Below are positions 42,688 to 52,092 of a stretch of 64,000 nt of DNA, piece by piece (positions within the stretch are counted from its first letter, which is position 1; each line of letters starts with the position of its first letter). The notes under the pieces were generated by a model that was not told where the DNA came from, made no database searches, and worked only from the letters and a program-made list of their open reading frames with translations. Source of the DNA: Natronomonas sp. (GTDB taxonomy: Archaea; Halobacteriota; Halobacteria; Halobacteriales; Haloarculaceae); NCBI RefSeq assembly GCF_028274965.1, contig NZ_JAQCNO010000071.1, positions 1 through 64,000 of the forward strand, in the 5' to 3' direction. The position numbers and the translations under genes were made by a program.

Positions 42688-44079
42688 TTAGGCCGCCGCG
42701 TCGCGGGCGATCTCCGCTTCCCGTTGGACGGTGTAGGCGCGGTCGTCGTCGTACTCGGCGGCGGCCGAAAGCGCGCGTTCGGTCCCGATCCGGACGAGCG
42801 CCCACGCGGCCGAACCGCGCACCTCGTCGGCTTCCGTCCCGTCGGCCAACAGCTCGGAGAGCGGTTCGATCGCCCGCGTGTCGCCGATGAGGCCGAGCGC
42901 CCGCGCGGCGATCGAGCGGATCTCGGCGCTGTCGTCCCGCAGCGCGTTCGCGACCGCCTGGCTCGCGTCGGTGCTTCCGATCTCCCCGAGGGCCCGGATC
43001 GTGACCTTCTGGAGGGGCGGGTTGCCGCTGTCGACGAACTCGGTGAGCGTGTCGACGGCCCGCTCGTCGCCGATCTTCCCGAGCACCTCGATCGCGCCGC
43101 GGTCGCGTCTGTTCGCGAGTTCTAACATTGGTTCGAGGGCGGCCTCCGGCCCCAGTCGGCGGAGCGCGTCGATGCAGTTTTCCTCCATGAACTCCGAGCC
43201 CAGCGCCTCAAGCGCCATGAGTATCCGCTCGGGGTCGTTTTCGGCCTCGGCGACGCGGACGACGCCCAACTCCGGCGGGAAGTCCTTCCGGTTTTCGGGG
43301 GAGAGGCGGTCGTAGAACCCCTCGCGCTGGAGCTGTTCTTCGGTCTCGAGGTCGTCCCACTCCTCGGCCGCCTCGAGCGCCGACCCGAGCGTTTCGACGG
43401 CGTCGAGGAGAGCGGCGATCGCATCGGCGTCCGCGTCGGGATCGAGACGGCCGTCGGCGGCCGTTCGACCGACCGCATCGATCGCGTCGGCCACCGCGTC
43501 GGTGTCCTCGTCCTCCGGAAGCGCGAACGTCTCCCCGAGTTCGGCGCTCGCCCCCGATAGGAACGTCTCGGTCGCGTCCCTGACGGCGGGTTTGCCGTCG
43601 CGCGTCCACCGCGTCTCGCGGACCAGACCGGCCGCATCGCTCGCCTCGGCCTGAACGTCCGTTCCGTAGGGGCCGCGTTCGGTTTCGATCCCGTCTCTGA
43701 GGTCCTCGAGGCGCGATTCGAGTGGCTCTTTGGGGTCTGTCGGCTCCGCCTCGTCCTCGTCTCCGTCTCCGTCCGCTTCGCCGTCCTCGTCGCTCTCCGG
43801 TTCGGGGACGGGAAACGTCGCCGCGTCGAGGTCGGCGGCAAAGGCGTCGGCTTCGGCCTCGAGGTCGTCCAGATCGGCCTCGGTGTCGGCGGCCTCGAGG
43901 GCCGCTTCGAGGTCCTCAAGGCGGGCCTCGAACGCCTCGACGTCGGCGTCGGGAGCGGGCGCGCTTCCGCTTTCATCTCCGTTCCCGTCCCCGCTCTCGT
44001 CCCCGTCGGCGGGGGCCTCGGTATCGGTGTCGGGTGCGGAGTCGGCGTCGGCCGTCGCTTCGTCGTCCCCGTTGGTCAT
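42688..44079 (-). CDS. HEAT-repeat (PBS-lyase type) protein
   Basis: The protein (463 residues from MTNGDDEATADADSAPDTDT) has a very acidic low-complexity N-terminal region of about 120 residues, a helical middle, and four to five HEAT/PBS-lyase-like repeats in the last 170 residues, e.g. IEVLGKIGDERAVDTLTEFV, ITRALGEIGSTDASQA-like and ARALGLIGDTRAIEPLSELL. These repeats are protein-binding scaffolds. No enzyme motif is seen. An alternative ATG at 44118 would add 13 residues. The gene is followed by the PLD-like gene on the same strand. Confidence 0.8.
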   Translation of the reverse strand: MTNGDDEATADADSAPDTDTEAPADGDESGDGNGDESGSAPAPDADVEAFEARLEDLEAALEAADTEADLDDLEAEADAFAADLDAATFPVPEPESDEDGEADGDGDEDEAEPTDPKEPLESRLEDLRDGIETERGPYGTDVQAEASDAAGLVRETRWTRDGKPAVRDATETFLSGASAELGETFALPEDEDTDAVADAIDAVGRTAADGRLDPDADADAIAALLDAVETLGSALEAAEEWDDLETEEQLQREGFYDRLSPENRKDFPPELGVVRVAEAENDPERILMALEALGSEFMEENCIDALRRLGPEAALEPMLELANRRDRGAIEVLGKIGDERAVDTLTEFVDSGNPPLQKVTIRALGEIGSTDASQAVANALRDDSAEIRSIAARALGLIGDTRAIEPLSELLADGTEADEVRGSAAWALVRIGTERALSAAAEYDDDRAYTVQREAEIARDAAA

Positions 44080-44203
44080 GCCGTACGGTCGGACGGAGCG
44101 ATCAAAGAGGGTTTCCATTCGAGTCGGGGGCCGGGCGGTCGGGGCGCGGGCCGCACGCCGAGCCGACGAAAACAACGGAGGACAGGGGATAAAAAGGGGC
44201 GTC

Positions 44204-44887
44204 TCACGGGTCGCGCCAGTACGCCACGGGCGCAAAGAGGAGGTACGCGAGCGCGAACGCCAGGAGCGAACGCGGGAGCACGCGGCTCCAGACGGTCGGA
44301 AACAGGACCGCCAGAGACTGGAGCCCGCCGAGTATCAGCGCGTCGCGGGCGTAGAGATCGGGGTAGGTGACCGAGGCGATCATCAGATAACAGAACACCG
44401 CTGTCAGCCCGACGAGCGCGGTCGGGTCGGTGAGCCCCGAGAGGTACGCCGCGGCGATGATCGTCGCCGCCAGCGTCGTCTGAACGCCCTCGGTGTTGGG
44501 GTCGCCGCTGTCGTGAAGCGTGTAGAACCCCAAGCGTACGACCGCCATCGCGACGTACACCGCGGGGACCCCGACTGCGGCCGCCGCCCAGAGCGACCCG
44601 AGCTCGGCGTACCCCCCGCCGGTCGCGACCGCGTACACGAGGACAGCGGGCGCGACGCCGAAGGAGGCGACGTCGGCGAGCGAATCAAGATGCGGGCCCA
44701 CGACCGTCCCGCCCCGGACCCGGGCGAGGACGCCGTCGATCCCGTCGGCGATCGCGGCGACGAGCACCAGCCGCGCGGCCAGTCCGGGGTCTACGACGGC
44801 GACGGCGGCCGCGACGAACCCGAGCCCGGCGTTCGCCACCGTCACGACGTCAGCAAGCCCCAACTGCCCGAGTAACCGCGGCTGCAT
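44204..44887 (-). CDS. pssA: CDP-alcohol phosphatidyltransferase (archaetidylserine synthase)
   Basis: The 227-residue membrane protein carries the CDP-alcohol phosphotransferase motif from IADGIDGVLARVRGG to GPHLDSLADVASFG (Dx2DGx2ARx8Gx3Dx3D type). It has about seven membrane helices. Length and pattern match archaeal PssA, which makes archaetidylserine from CDP-archaeol and serine; in haloarchaea it also serves archaeosortase-linked protein processing. Other substrates within the family (inositol or glycerol phosphate) cannot be excluded. It is divergent from the halocyanin gene, 88 bases apart. Confidence 0.85.
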   Translation of the reverse strand: MQPRLLGQLGLADVVTVANAGLGFVAAAVAVVDPGLAARLVLVAAIADGIDGVLARVRGGTVVGPHLDSLADVASFGVAPAVLVYAVATGGGYAELGSLWAAAAVGVPAVYVAMAVVRLGFYTLHDSGDPNTEGVQTTLAATIIAAAYLSGLTDPTALVGLTAVFCYLMIASVTYPDLYARDALILGGLQSLAVLFPTVWSRVLPRSLLAFALAYLLFAPVAYWRDP

Positions 44888-44975
44888 GGCTTGGGCGATC
44901 GGCGAGTGCCGTCTTAGTACGTTCGCTTCCGTCCGGAACCGCGGGGCATATGCCGGCTCGGCGCCAACCGTTCGT

Positions 44976-45404
44976 ATGGACCGACGGGCGTTTCTGAGGG
45001 TCGGAGGCGCCGCCGCGGTGGCCTCGCTGTCGGGGTGTCTCGGTGGCCTCAGTATCGGCGGGCTCAGCGAGGACGACTTCGACGTCGGGATGTCGGCGAA
45101 CGCCTTCCTGCCGGAGGTGTACGAGATCGAGCGCGGCGAGACCGTCGTCTGGGGGAACAACGGCTCCCGGGGGCATACGGTCTCCGCGTACGAGAGCGCG
45201 ATCCCGGAGGCGGCGGCGTACTTCGCCTCGGGTGGACACGAGAACCTCGAAGCGGCCCGCGAGGCGTGGAGCGCCCGGGGGAGCGGCAACATCCCGCCGG
45301 GAGGCACCTACGAGCACACGTTCTCGGTGCCGGGGCGCTACGACTACCTCTGTATCCCCCACGAGTCGAAGGGGATGGTCGGCGCGATCGTCGTCGAGGA
45401 GTGA
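44976..45404 (+). CDS. Halocyanin (blue-copper lipoprotein)
   Basis: The 142-residue protein starts MDRRAFLRVGGAAAVASLSG with a twin-arginine signal and a lipobox Cys at residue 21, so it is exported folded and lipid-anchored. The plastocyanin-like domain supplies the type 1 copper ligands His67 (RGHTVS), Cys126, His129 and Met134 (CIPHESKGM). Halocyanins are small membrane-anchored electron carriers in the respiratory chain. Only the ATG at 44976 gives the signal peptide; the longer open frame is not used. Confidence 0.93.
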   Translation: MDRRAFLRVGGAAAVASLSGCLGGLSIGGLSEDDFDVGMSANAFLPEVYEIERGETVVWGNNGSRGHTVSAYESAIPEAAAYFASGGHENLEAAREAWSARGSGNIPPGGTYEHTFSVPGRYDYLCIPHESKGMVGAIVVEE

Positions 45405-45529
45405 GCCGTTCGCGGGCCAGGGTCGGGGCCGAGGCCAGGACGGAAGCGAGGACAGAACGGAGCGGAGCCGGCGGGAGGGCGGACCCGACGCTGACGCCCG
45501 GCGCCGCGGCGTCCGCGATACGCGAACGA

Positions 45530-45542
45530 CAACCCTTATTCG
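45530..45542 (+). promoter_or_regulatory. TATA-type promoter of secF-secD
   Basis: CAACCCTTATTCG is centred about 28 bases before the ATG at 45565 and is the only AT-rich patch in the spacer behind the halocyanin gene. Confidence 0.5.
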
Positions 45543-45564
45543 GGGGGCATTCACATCGGCACCC

Positions 45565-46434
45565 ATGGACGCGTCGGTACCGGAGGTCGACTACACGAAG
45601 TACACCAACAGGCAGTTGGTCGCGGTCCCGCTCGTCCTGTTGGCGGTCGCACTCGCCGTGCTCGCCGCCGGGACCGTCGCGACCGGAACGCCGGTCGCAC
45701 CCGGTATCGAGTTCACCGGCGGCGCGGAGATCCAGATCGAGACGACCGACTCCCAGGCGGAGATCGAATCGCAGTTCGCCGAGCCGGTCGAGTCGATAAC
45801 GCCGGTCGGGTCCCCGACGAGCAACACGTACATCGTCGAGTTCCAGGCGGGGAACTACGAGAGCCTCGACGACCTCGTCGCCCAGGCCGAGGCGGCCGGC
45901 TACGAGATCCAACAGGAGGGCGAGCGGTCGGCGAGTTTCGCCGACGACTCACAGCGGCAGGCGCTTTTCGGCCTGGCGGTCGCCTTCGGCGGGATGGCGG
46001 CGCTCGTCGCGCTGTTGTTCCGGACGTTCGTCCCGTCGATCGCCGTCATCGCGTCGGCGTTTTCCGACATCGCGATCCCGCTCGCGCTGATGCAGTTGTT
46101 CGGGATCGAGTTGACCCTCGGGACCGTCGCGGCGCTGTTGATGCTCATCGGGTACTCCGTCGACTCTGATCTCCTGTTGAACAACCACGTCCTCAGGCGG
46201 CACGGTGATTTCTACACCTCGACGGCCCGCGCGATGCGGACGGGGGTGACGATGACCGTCACGTCGATCTCGGCGATGATCGTCATGACGGCGGTCTCCT
46301 CGCTGCTCGGCATCCCGCTGTTGCCCGACGTCGGCCTCGTGTTGGTCTTCGGGCTGCTCGCCGACCTGATGAACACGTACCTCCTCAACGTGAGCCTGCT
46401 TCGGTACTACAAGTACGAGGGGATCGGGAAATGA
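45565..46434 (+). CDS. secF: Protein-export membrane protein SecF
   Basis: The 289-residue protein has six membrane helices and the SecF landmarks GIEFTGGAEIQI near residue 52 and LLMLIGYSVDSDLLLNNHVL near residue 205. SecD/SecF assist late steps of Sec-dependent export, using the membrane potential. The order secF then secD is the haloarchaeal arrangement (reverse of bacteria). The stop overlaps the secD start by four bases. Confidence 0.95.
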   Translation: MDASVPEVDYTKYTNRQLVAVPLVLLAVALAVLAAGTVATGTPVAPGIEFTGGAEIQIETTDSQAEIESQFAEPVESITPVGSPTSNTYIVEFQAGNYESLDDLVAQAEAAGYEIQQEGERSASFADDSQRQALFGLAVAFGGMAALVALLFRTFVPSIAVIASAFSDIAIPLALMQLFGIELTLGTVAALLMLIGYSVDSDLLLNNHVLRRHGDFYTSTARAMRTGVTMTVTSISAMIVMTAVSSLLGIPLLPDVGLVLVFGLLADLMNTYLLNVSLLRYYKYEGIGK

Positions 46435-48032
46435 AACTCCGGATCAGAGAACACTGGCGCATCTGGCTGCTCGTCGGGTTCGTGCTCGTCAGCACGGTCG
46501 TTCTCTTTGCCCCCTACGGCGAGAACCGCGGCGTTCTCGGACCCGCCGAGGACGGCGAGGGGAACGCGGCCGAATCGCGGTACACGAACCTCGAGTTCGG
46601 GCTCGAACTCTCCGGGGGGACGCAGGTCCGTGCCCCCTTCGTCGGGATGACGGTCGACGGCCTCGAGTTCGGGCCGGACGCCGAACGCGACATCGAGACG
46701 ACGCTACGGGAGGAACTCGGCCTCGGGCCGGGGGACGTACGCGCCGACGCCGAGAGCGGGACCGTCGAGGTGTTCGACGACAGCGAGGTCGGCAACACGA
46801 CGCGCGCCGAGTTCGCCGGCGGACTCACCGAAGCGGGCTACGAGACGACCGAGGAGGACGTCCGGCTGGGCGTGACCCAAGACACCCGCAACGGGGTCGA
46901 GGACGTCCTCAACCAGCGGCTCAGGGAGCGCGGTCTCGGCGGGGGGACGGCCTCGCAGGTCTCGGCCCCCGGCCGGCAGTTCATGGTCGTCGAGGTCCCC
47001 GGTGCCACCCGGACCGAGGTCATCGACCTCATCGGGGATCGCGGACAGGTCGAGGTCCAGGCGCTGTACCCCACCGAAGACGGGGGCTACGAGGTGCAGT
47101 CGCTCCTCGATCAAAGCGAGTTGTCCGGCATCGGCCAGGCCACCCAACGGCAGGGCGAGACGTTCGTTCCGATCACGCTCAACGAGGAGGCCGGCGCGCG
47201 GTTCGGCGACGCGATGCGGGCAAACGGGTTCGCCAGGGACGGCGGCACCCGGTGTGGGTACGACCTCGAGCGGTCCCTCGAGGAGAACACCGACGATGAT
47301 CCGGGCCGGTGTCTGTTGACCGTGCTCGACGGCGAGGTCGTCTTCGCCGCCGGCGTCGCCCCCGGCCTGGCGTCGTCCTTCGAGAGCGGCGCCTTCGACG
47401 AGGACCCCTCCTACCGGACGACGACGACGACCTTCGAGGACGCCCGGGACCTCGAGATCAACATGCGGACCGGCGCGCTCCGGACCGAACTCGACATTGA
47501 GAACCGCGGGACGTCGTTCTTCTTGCTGCCGAGTCTCGCCGAGCAGTTCAAGCCGCTGTCGCTTCTGACCGGCGTGACCGCGGTGTTGGCGGTCGCGCTC
47601 GTGGTGTTCTTCCGGTACCGCAAGTTCGAGGTCGCCGCGCCGATGCTTCTGACCGCCGCCGCCGAGGTGTACATCCTCCTGGGCTTCGCGGTGGCGGTGA
47701 GCCTGCCGTTGGATCTGTCGCACATCGCGGGGTTCATCGCCGTCATCGGCACCGGGGTCGACGACCTCGTGATAATCGCCGACGAGGTCATGCAACAGGG
47801 CGACGTCAGCACCTCCCGGGTGTTCGACTCGCGGTTCCGCAAGGCGTTTTGGGTCATCGGGGCCGCGGCCGCGACGACGATCATCGCGATGTCGCCGCTC
47901 GCGGTCCTCTCGCTCGGCGACCTCCAGGGGTTCGCCATCGTCACCATCGTCGGCGTGCTCATCGGCGTGCTCATCACGCGGCCGGCCTACGGGGACATCC
48001 TCAAGAGCCTGGTGTTGAGCGGGGACGGGTGA
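46431..48032 (+). CDS. secD: Protein-export membrane protein SecD
   Basis: The 533-residue protein starts MKLRIREHWRIWLLVGFVLV, has a large external domain after the first helix (LEFGLELSGGTQVRAPFVGM onwards) and five helices in the C-terminal third, including LSHIAGFIAVIGTGVDDLVI, which corresponds to the conserved ion-path region. It forms a complex with SecF. The ATGA overlap with secF implies coupled translation in equal amounts. Confidence 0.95.
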   Translation: MKLRIREHWRIWLLVGFVLVSTVVLFAPYGENRGVLGPAEDGEGNAAESRYTNLEFGLELSGGTQVRAPFVGMTVDGLEFGPDAERDIETTLREELGLGPGDVRADAESGTVEVFDDSEVGNTTRAEFAGGLTEAGYETTEEDVRLGVTQDTRNGVEDVLNQRLRERGLGGGTASQVSAPGRQFMVVEVPGATRTEVIDLIGDRGQVEVQALYPTEDGGYEVQSLLDQSELSGIGQATQRQGETFVPITLNEEAGARFGDAMRANGFARDGGTRCGYDLERSLEENTDDDPGRCLLTVLDGEVVFAAGVAPGLASSFESGAFDEDPSYRTTTTTFEDARDLEINMRTGALRTELDIENRGTSFFLLPSLAEQFKPLSLLTGVTAVLAVALVVFFRYRKFEVAAPMLLTAAAEVYILLGFAVAVSLPLDLSHIAGFIAVIGTGVDDLVIIADEVMQQGDVSTSRVFDSRFRKAFWVIGAAAATTIIAMSPLAVLSLGDLQGFAIVTIVGVLIGVLITRPAYGDILKSLVLSGDG

Positions 48033-48083
48033 CGCCGCGGCGCGGGTCGAAGCCCTTTCGTCGCTGCCATCGAAACACACGGT

Positions 48084-49706
48084 ATGACTTTCCGCGACGG
48101 AACGCTCGTCGATTGGCACGCGTGGAACGAGGCGGCCTTCGAGGCCGCCGCGCGGGCCGGCAAACCCGTGTTGTGTTCGCTGACCGCGCCGTGGTGTGAG
48201 TGGTGTGCGCGGATGGACGAACGCACCTACTCCGAGCCGAAGCTCGCGGCGAACGTCGGCGAGAGTTTCGTCCCCGTCCGCGTCGACGTCGACAGACACC
48301 CCCGGATCCGCGAGCGGTACAACATGGGCGGGTTCCCGACGACGGTGTTTCTGACGCCCGAGGGGAACGTCCTCTCGGGGGCCACGTACCTCGGTCCGGA
48401 CGGGTTCCGGCAGATACTCGACAGCGTCCGGGCCACGTGGGACGCAAAAGGCGAGGCCGCCGGGCGGATCCCCCGGTCGGTCGCCGAGGACGACGCCCCC
48501 TCCGGCGAGGTGACCGCCGACGTCGAGGCGCACATGGTCGAACAGATCGCGGCGGCGTTCGACGGCGAGTACGGCGGGTGGGGATCGGACGCGAAGTTCC
48601 CGCTGCCGGAGACCGTCGAGTTCGCGCTCAAACGCGACCGACCGCGGGGGACGCGGACGCTCGAGGCGATCCGGACGCACCTCCTCGACACGTACGACGG
48701 CGGGTTCTACCGGTTCGCCGAGACCAGACGCTGGGGGGAACCGCACCGCGAGAAGCTGACCGACGAGAACGCCGCGCTCGTTCGGGCGTTCACCGCGGGG
48801 TATCTCTACACCGGCGAGGAGTCCTACCGCGACACCGCCGAGCGGACCGTCGAGTACCTGACGACGACCGCCTGGACGGGCGAGGCGTTCGCGGCGAGTC
48901 AGGCCGCAAGCGAGTACTACACCCTCGAGCCCTCGGACAGAGAGGACGCAGACCCCCCGCACGTGGACGGGACCGTGCTCGCCGACAGAAACGGGATGGC
49001 CGCCGAGGCGCTGTTCCGGTTCGCCGCGGTCACGGACCACGGGTCGGCGTCGCGGTACGCCGAGCGCGCGCTCGAACGCGTCCTCGGGACGCTCGTCGAG
49101 GACGGCCGGATCGCGCGCTTCGACGGCGAGGGAAGCGAGACCGGGCTGCTCGCGGACCACGCGCGACTGTTGTCGGGGCTGAGCGCCGCCGCGCAGGTGA
49201 CCGGACCCGACGGGTGGCTCGGACCGGCGCGGGCGATCGCCGACGACGCGATCGATCGGCTCGTCGCGGCCGACGGAGCCTTCCGGGACGGAACCCCGGG
49301 CGGCGCCGGACTGCTCGATCGACCGCTCTACCCCCTCGGGACGAACGCCGAGATGGCCGACGCGCTGTTGGATCTCGCGGCGCTGACCGGGGAGGAACGC
49401 TATGAGAGCGCCGCGAACGACGCCCTCGGCGCGTTCGCCGGCGCGTACGACCGGATGGGCGTCGAGGCGGCGGGGTATGCGGCCGCGTGCGCCCGCGCCG
49501 TGTACGACCCGCTCGTGGTCCGGACGCCGCCGGCCGGGAGCGATCTCCACCGGGCGGCGCTGCGGATCGCCGACCACGAGAAGGTCGTCGTTCCGGAGGA
49601 CAGAGACGACGCGGTCGCCGTCCGGAGCGGCGAGCGGAGCGATCCGGCGGGAACGCCCAAGGAGCTGCTCGAACGCGCCGCGGACGGTCCGGCGCCTGAA
49701 ACGTAG
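48084..49706 (+). CDS. DUF255 thioredoxin-like/six-hairpin protein (YyaL type)
   Basis: The 540-residue protein starts with a thioredoxin-fold domain: KPVLCSLTAPWCEWCARMDE carries the CxxC motif, and NMGGFPTTVFLTPEGNVLSG the cis-proline region. The rest is an alpha/alpha barrel like N-acylglucosamine epimerases (GEYGGWGSDAKFPLPETVEF, YTLEPS and so on). Proteins of this design (YyaL, human spermatogenesis-associated SPATA20) have no firm function; a redox or sugar-related role is usual guesswork. It is shorter than bacterial forms (about 680). It stands alone between secD and a kinase remnant. Confidence 0.88.
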   Translation: MTFRDGTLVDWHAWNEAAFEAAARAGKPVLCSLTAPWCEWCARMDERTYSEPKLAANVGESFVPVRVDVDRHPRIRERYNMGGFPTTVFLTPEGNVLSGATYLGPDGFRQILDSVRATWDAKGEAAGRIPRSVAEDDAPSGEVTADVEAHMVEQIAAAFDGEYGGWGSDAKFPLPETVEFALKRDRPRGTRTLEAIRTHLLDTYDGGFYRFAETRRWGEPHREKLTDENAALVRAFTAGYLYTGEESYRDTAERTVEYLTTTAWTGEAFAASQAASEYYTLEPSDREDADPPHVDGTVLADRNGMAAEALFRFAAVTDHGSASRYAERALERVLGTLVEDGRIARFDGEGSETGLLADHARLLSGLSAAAQVTGPDGWLGPARAIADDAIDRLVAADGAFRDGTPGGAGLLDRPLYPLGTNAEMADALLDLAALTGEERYESAANDALGAFAGAYDRMGVEAAGYAAACARAVYDPLVVRTPPAGSDLHRAALRIADHEKVVVPEDRDDAVAVRSGERSDPAGTPKELLERAADGPAPET

Positions 49707-49830
49707 GCGGGATCGGTCCGGCTCGGCTCGGTTCGGTTCGGTTCGATCCGCGAACCGGGGCGTCGAGGCGCTCCGGACGCGGCCGTTTCGAGTGCCGGCG
49801 GCGGCGCCGTTTCGAGAACCGAGCCGGTCG

Positions 49831-50114
49831 GAGGACGTGTACCACCGTCCGGCGTACCCGGCCTCGATAGCGATCGGCGTCGAATCGGATCGGACCGCGG
49901 CGTCGATCCGGATCCGGGACAACGGGCCGCCGATCCCCGGCAACGAGACGGAGCCGCTCTTTGCGGACAGCGGTCCGAGCGCCGTCTGCCACGGGGCTGG
50001 ACTGGGGCTGTCGCTCGTGTACTGGGCCGTCGATATCTGCGGGGGACGCTCTCGTTTCGCCGCGACGACGCGGACAGTCGTAACGTCGTCGCCATCGGAC
50101 TCCCGAGGGCGTGA
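49831..50114 (+). pseudogene. Histidine kinase ATPase-domain remnant (frameshifted)
   Basis: The gap between the DUF255 gene and mptA (about 410 bases) contains the C-terminal half of a HATPase domain. The first part reads SIRIRDNGPPIPGNETEPLF (the G1 region) and HGAGLGLSLVYWAVDICGG (the G2 region), both typical of haloarchaeal kinases. At a GGGGGA run near 50041-50046 the frame shifts by one; the new frame gives LSFRRDDADSRNVVAIGLPR and a natural TGA at 50112-50114. No sensor, PAS or HisKA part precedes it. It is therefore the frameshifted tail of a lost kinase gene. Confidence 0.75.
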
Positions 50115-50118
50115 CCGG

Positions 50119-51051
50119 CTACTCGCCGTTGACCTCGGTTTCGAGCTGTCCGAACTCGGCGACGCGCTCGGCGTGGGCGTTGTGTTGGTGGATCGATTCG
50201 TCGTTGGACTGCTCCATCCGGACGACGGCGTCCTCGGAGAGCCCCGGGTAGGCCTCGACAATCCCCTCGGCCATCGACCGGACGCAGTCCTCGACGAACT
50301 TCGCGTCGCTGTGGCTGTCGAAGGTCATGTGATCCTCGTCGGGCCGCTTTGCGAGGTTGTAGATGCGCGCGCTCATCGAGTCGCGGGCGATGTCGATGAG
50401 CCGGTTGAGGTCCACGATCGGATCGCCGTCCGTCTCGACTGTCAGGGTCGCGTGGCCCCGCTGTGAGTGTCCCGGCTGCGGGACCGCGGCGAGGAACTCG
50501 TCTACCGTCTCCCGTTCGACGTCGAGGTCTCGGAGGACGTCCCTGGCCCGGGACTCGCTCATCCCCTGCGAGCAGGGACAGACGGTCATGCCCACGACGT
50601 GACAGCCGATCTCCTCGCGCGTGGTGCCGTCCTCGTGGGCAGTCGCCGACGCGATGATGTCGGCCGTCGCCTGCGTCGGGCGCCCCGTGGCCGGGGTCTC
50701 CTCGCGGATCACGTACTCCGCCTCCATCCGGACCTTCGCCCGCGTCGTGTAGTCGTGTTTCTCGATGAGCCGTTCGGCGACGTCGCCACAGACGTCCTCG
50801 ACGCGGAGTGCGGGTTCGGAGACGGCGTCCTCGAGCATCTCGTCGACGACCTCCATGTTCCGGCTCATGTCCGCGCCCTTCCGCCAACTGGGCAGGTCGA
50901 CGAACACCTCGAAGTCGGCCATCAGGACGATCGGGCGATCCCCGTCGCGGTGGAGCTTGACGAGCTTTTCCACCCCCGTCACCCCGACGCGATCGAGACC
51001 GACGCTGACATCCGGGCTGGCGGCTTGTACGTCCGGCAACTGCTGACTCAT
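50119..51051 (-). CDS. mptA: GTP cyclohydrolase MptA (FolE2 family)
   Basis: The 310-residue protein starts [20 protein letters not shown]. It has [20 protein letters not shown], the Cys/His region of the type IB enzymes, and [14 protein letters not shown] near the end. Archaeal MptA opens GTP to 7,8-dihydroneopterin 2',3'-cyclic phosphate, the first step of tetrahydrofolate/methanopterin-type pterin synthesis, and depends on iron or another metal. In haloarchaea it may also serve queuosine/archaeosine. An inverted repeat covers its start codon. Confidence 0.93.
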   Translation of the reverse strand: MSQQLPDVQAASPDVSVGLDRVGVTGVEKLVKLHRDGDRPIVLMADFEVFVDLPSWRKGADMSRNMEVVDEMLEDAVSEPALRVEDVCGDVAERLIEKHDYTTRAKVRMEAEYVIREETPATGRPTQATADIIASATAHEDGTTREEIGCHVVGMTVCPCSQGMSESRARDVLRDLDVERETVDEFLAAVPQPGHSQRGHATLTVETDGDPIVDLNRLIDIARDSMSARIYNLAKRPDEDHMTFDSHSDAKFVEDCVRSMAEGIVEAYPGLSEDAVVRMEQSNDESIHQHNAHAERVAEFGQLETEVNGE

Positions 51052-51068
51052 TAATTACTTAAATGAGT
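51046..51068. promoter_or_regulatory. Inverted repeat across the mptA start
   Basis: ACTCATT and AATGAGT are seven-base arms around a nine-base AT-rich spacer, placed exactly over the mptA start codon. It could be an operator or affect initiation; no regulator is known. Confidence 0.35.
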
Positions 51069-51119
51069 GCGGCGGGGATTAGGGCTTTCGGAAGTGGCAG
51101 GCCCCCGGCGGCGTCGGTC

Positions 51120-51968
51120 TTATTCGAGCTTTCCGAGCGCCGCAAAGAAATCCAGGCGGGGGCCGGCGACCCGGACGGGGTCGGCCGCCAACGCGAGACG
51201 CACCGTCGTCGGAGGGGTAACCCGCTCGCGGGAGCGGCCGTCGGCGACGACGAACGCGTGGTCGGGGCCCTCGATCCGGACGCGGAGCGTCGAGTCGGTC
51301 GGGACGGCGATCGAGGGCATCGACCCTTCCGCGCACATCTCGGTCGCAACGAGCGCCGACACGTCGGGGTGGACGAGCGGGCCGCCTTCGCCGAGGTTGT
51401 ACGCGCTGGATCCCGCGGGCGTCGAGACGAGCACCCCGTCGGCGTGCCCCTCGGAGTACGACTCCCCGTCGATGCGGACCTCGAGGTCGAGGCCGTTGTT
51501 CCGGCCGCGCTGGGGGCCGAGAACGACGACCTCGTTGACCGCCGGCGGGAGCGTCCAGACGCCCTCCCCGCGTTCCTCGTCCGTTCGGGCCCCGTCCTCG
51601 CCGGAGGCCCGGATCTGCGGGAGCTCCTGGAGTTCGGCCTCGCCGGCCCGGGGCCGTTCTGTTGCCGCGCGGACGGCCTCGACGCAGTCGTCCGGCGAGA
51701 CGGCGTTCAGAAAGCCGACCTCACCCAGGTTGACGCCCATGATCGGCGTCGGCGAGACCTCCCGCGCGGTGAACAGGAACGTCCCGTCGCCGCCGATCGA
51801 GACGACGAGATCGCACGCCGACAGCGCGCCGACCGAGCGGCCGTCGACGCCAAGCCGGGTCCCCGTCAGCTCGTCGACTGAGACGGTCGCGTCGACGCTG
51901 CGGCGGATCCGGTCGGCGAGGCCGACGGCCCGTTCCGTGTCCCGCTTGGCGACGATGCCGAGATGCAT
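51120..51968 (-). CDS. nadK: NAD kinase
   Basis: The 282-residue protein starts MHLGIVAKRDTERAVGLADR and has the NAD kinase motif VVSIGGDGTFLFTAR, then GVNLGEVGFLNAV, and the second conserved region GVLVSTPAGSSAYNLGEGGP. It phosphorylates NAD to NADP with ATP or polyphosphate. The open frame extends far upstream, but that part is the antisense of the RecA-like gene. It is divergent from that gene. Confidence 0.93.
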   Translation of the reverse strand: MHLGIVAKRDTERAVGLADRIRRSVDATVSVDELTGTRLGVDGRSVGALSACDLVVSIGGDGTFLFTAREVSPTPIMGVNLGEVGFLNAVSPDDCVEAVRAATERPRAGEAELQELPQIRASGEDGARTDEERGEGVWTLPPAVNEVVVLGPQRGRNNGLDLEVRIDGESYSEGHADGVLVSTPAGSSAYNLGEGGPLVHPDVSALVATEMCAEGSMPSIAVPTDSTLRVRIEGPDHAFVVADGRSRERVTPPTTVRLALAADPVRVAGPRLDFFAALGKLE

Positions 51969-52059
51969 CGCCGGGGCGTTCGACAGCCCGCGAGAAAAGC
52001 CCCCGGAGCGGCCGCGATCGGACGCCTCGGCGGCCGCCGTCCGATCCGACCTCCGGCGC

Positions 52060-52071
52060 AGGGTTAAGACC
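52060..52071 (+). promoter_or_regulatory. TATA-type promoter of the RecA-like gene
   Basis: AGGGTTAAGACC is centred about 27 bases before the ATG at 52093 and about 53 before the GTG at 52119. It predicts a transcript that begins at a nine-codon leader ORF. Confidence 0.45.
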
Positions 52072-52092
52072 CCGGGGGACCAACGCGGGGAC

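Noticed and set aside
49712-49750. Tandem TCGGT pentamers behind the DUF255 gene
   Set aside because: Too short and imperfect to call an element; probably replication slippage.
46704-50261. A 1185-codon open frame on the minus strand
   Set aside because: It runs antisense through secD and the DUF255 gene; the translation is Arg/Pro/Gly-rich shadow.
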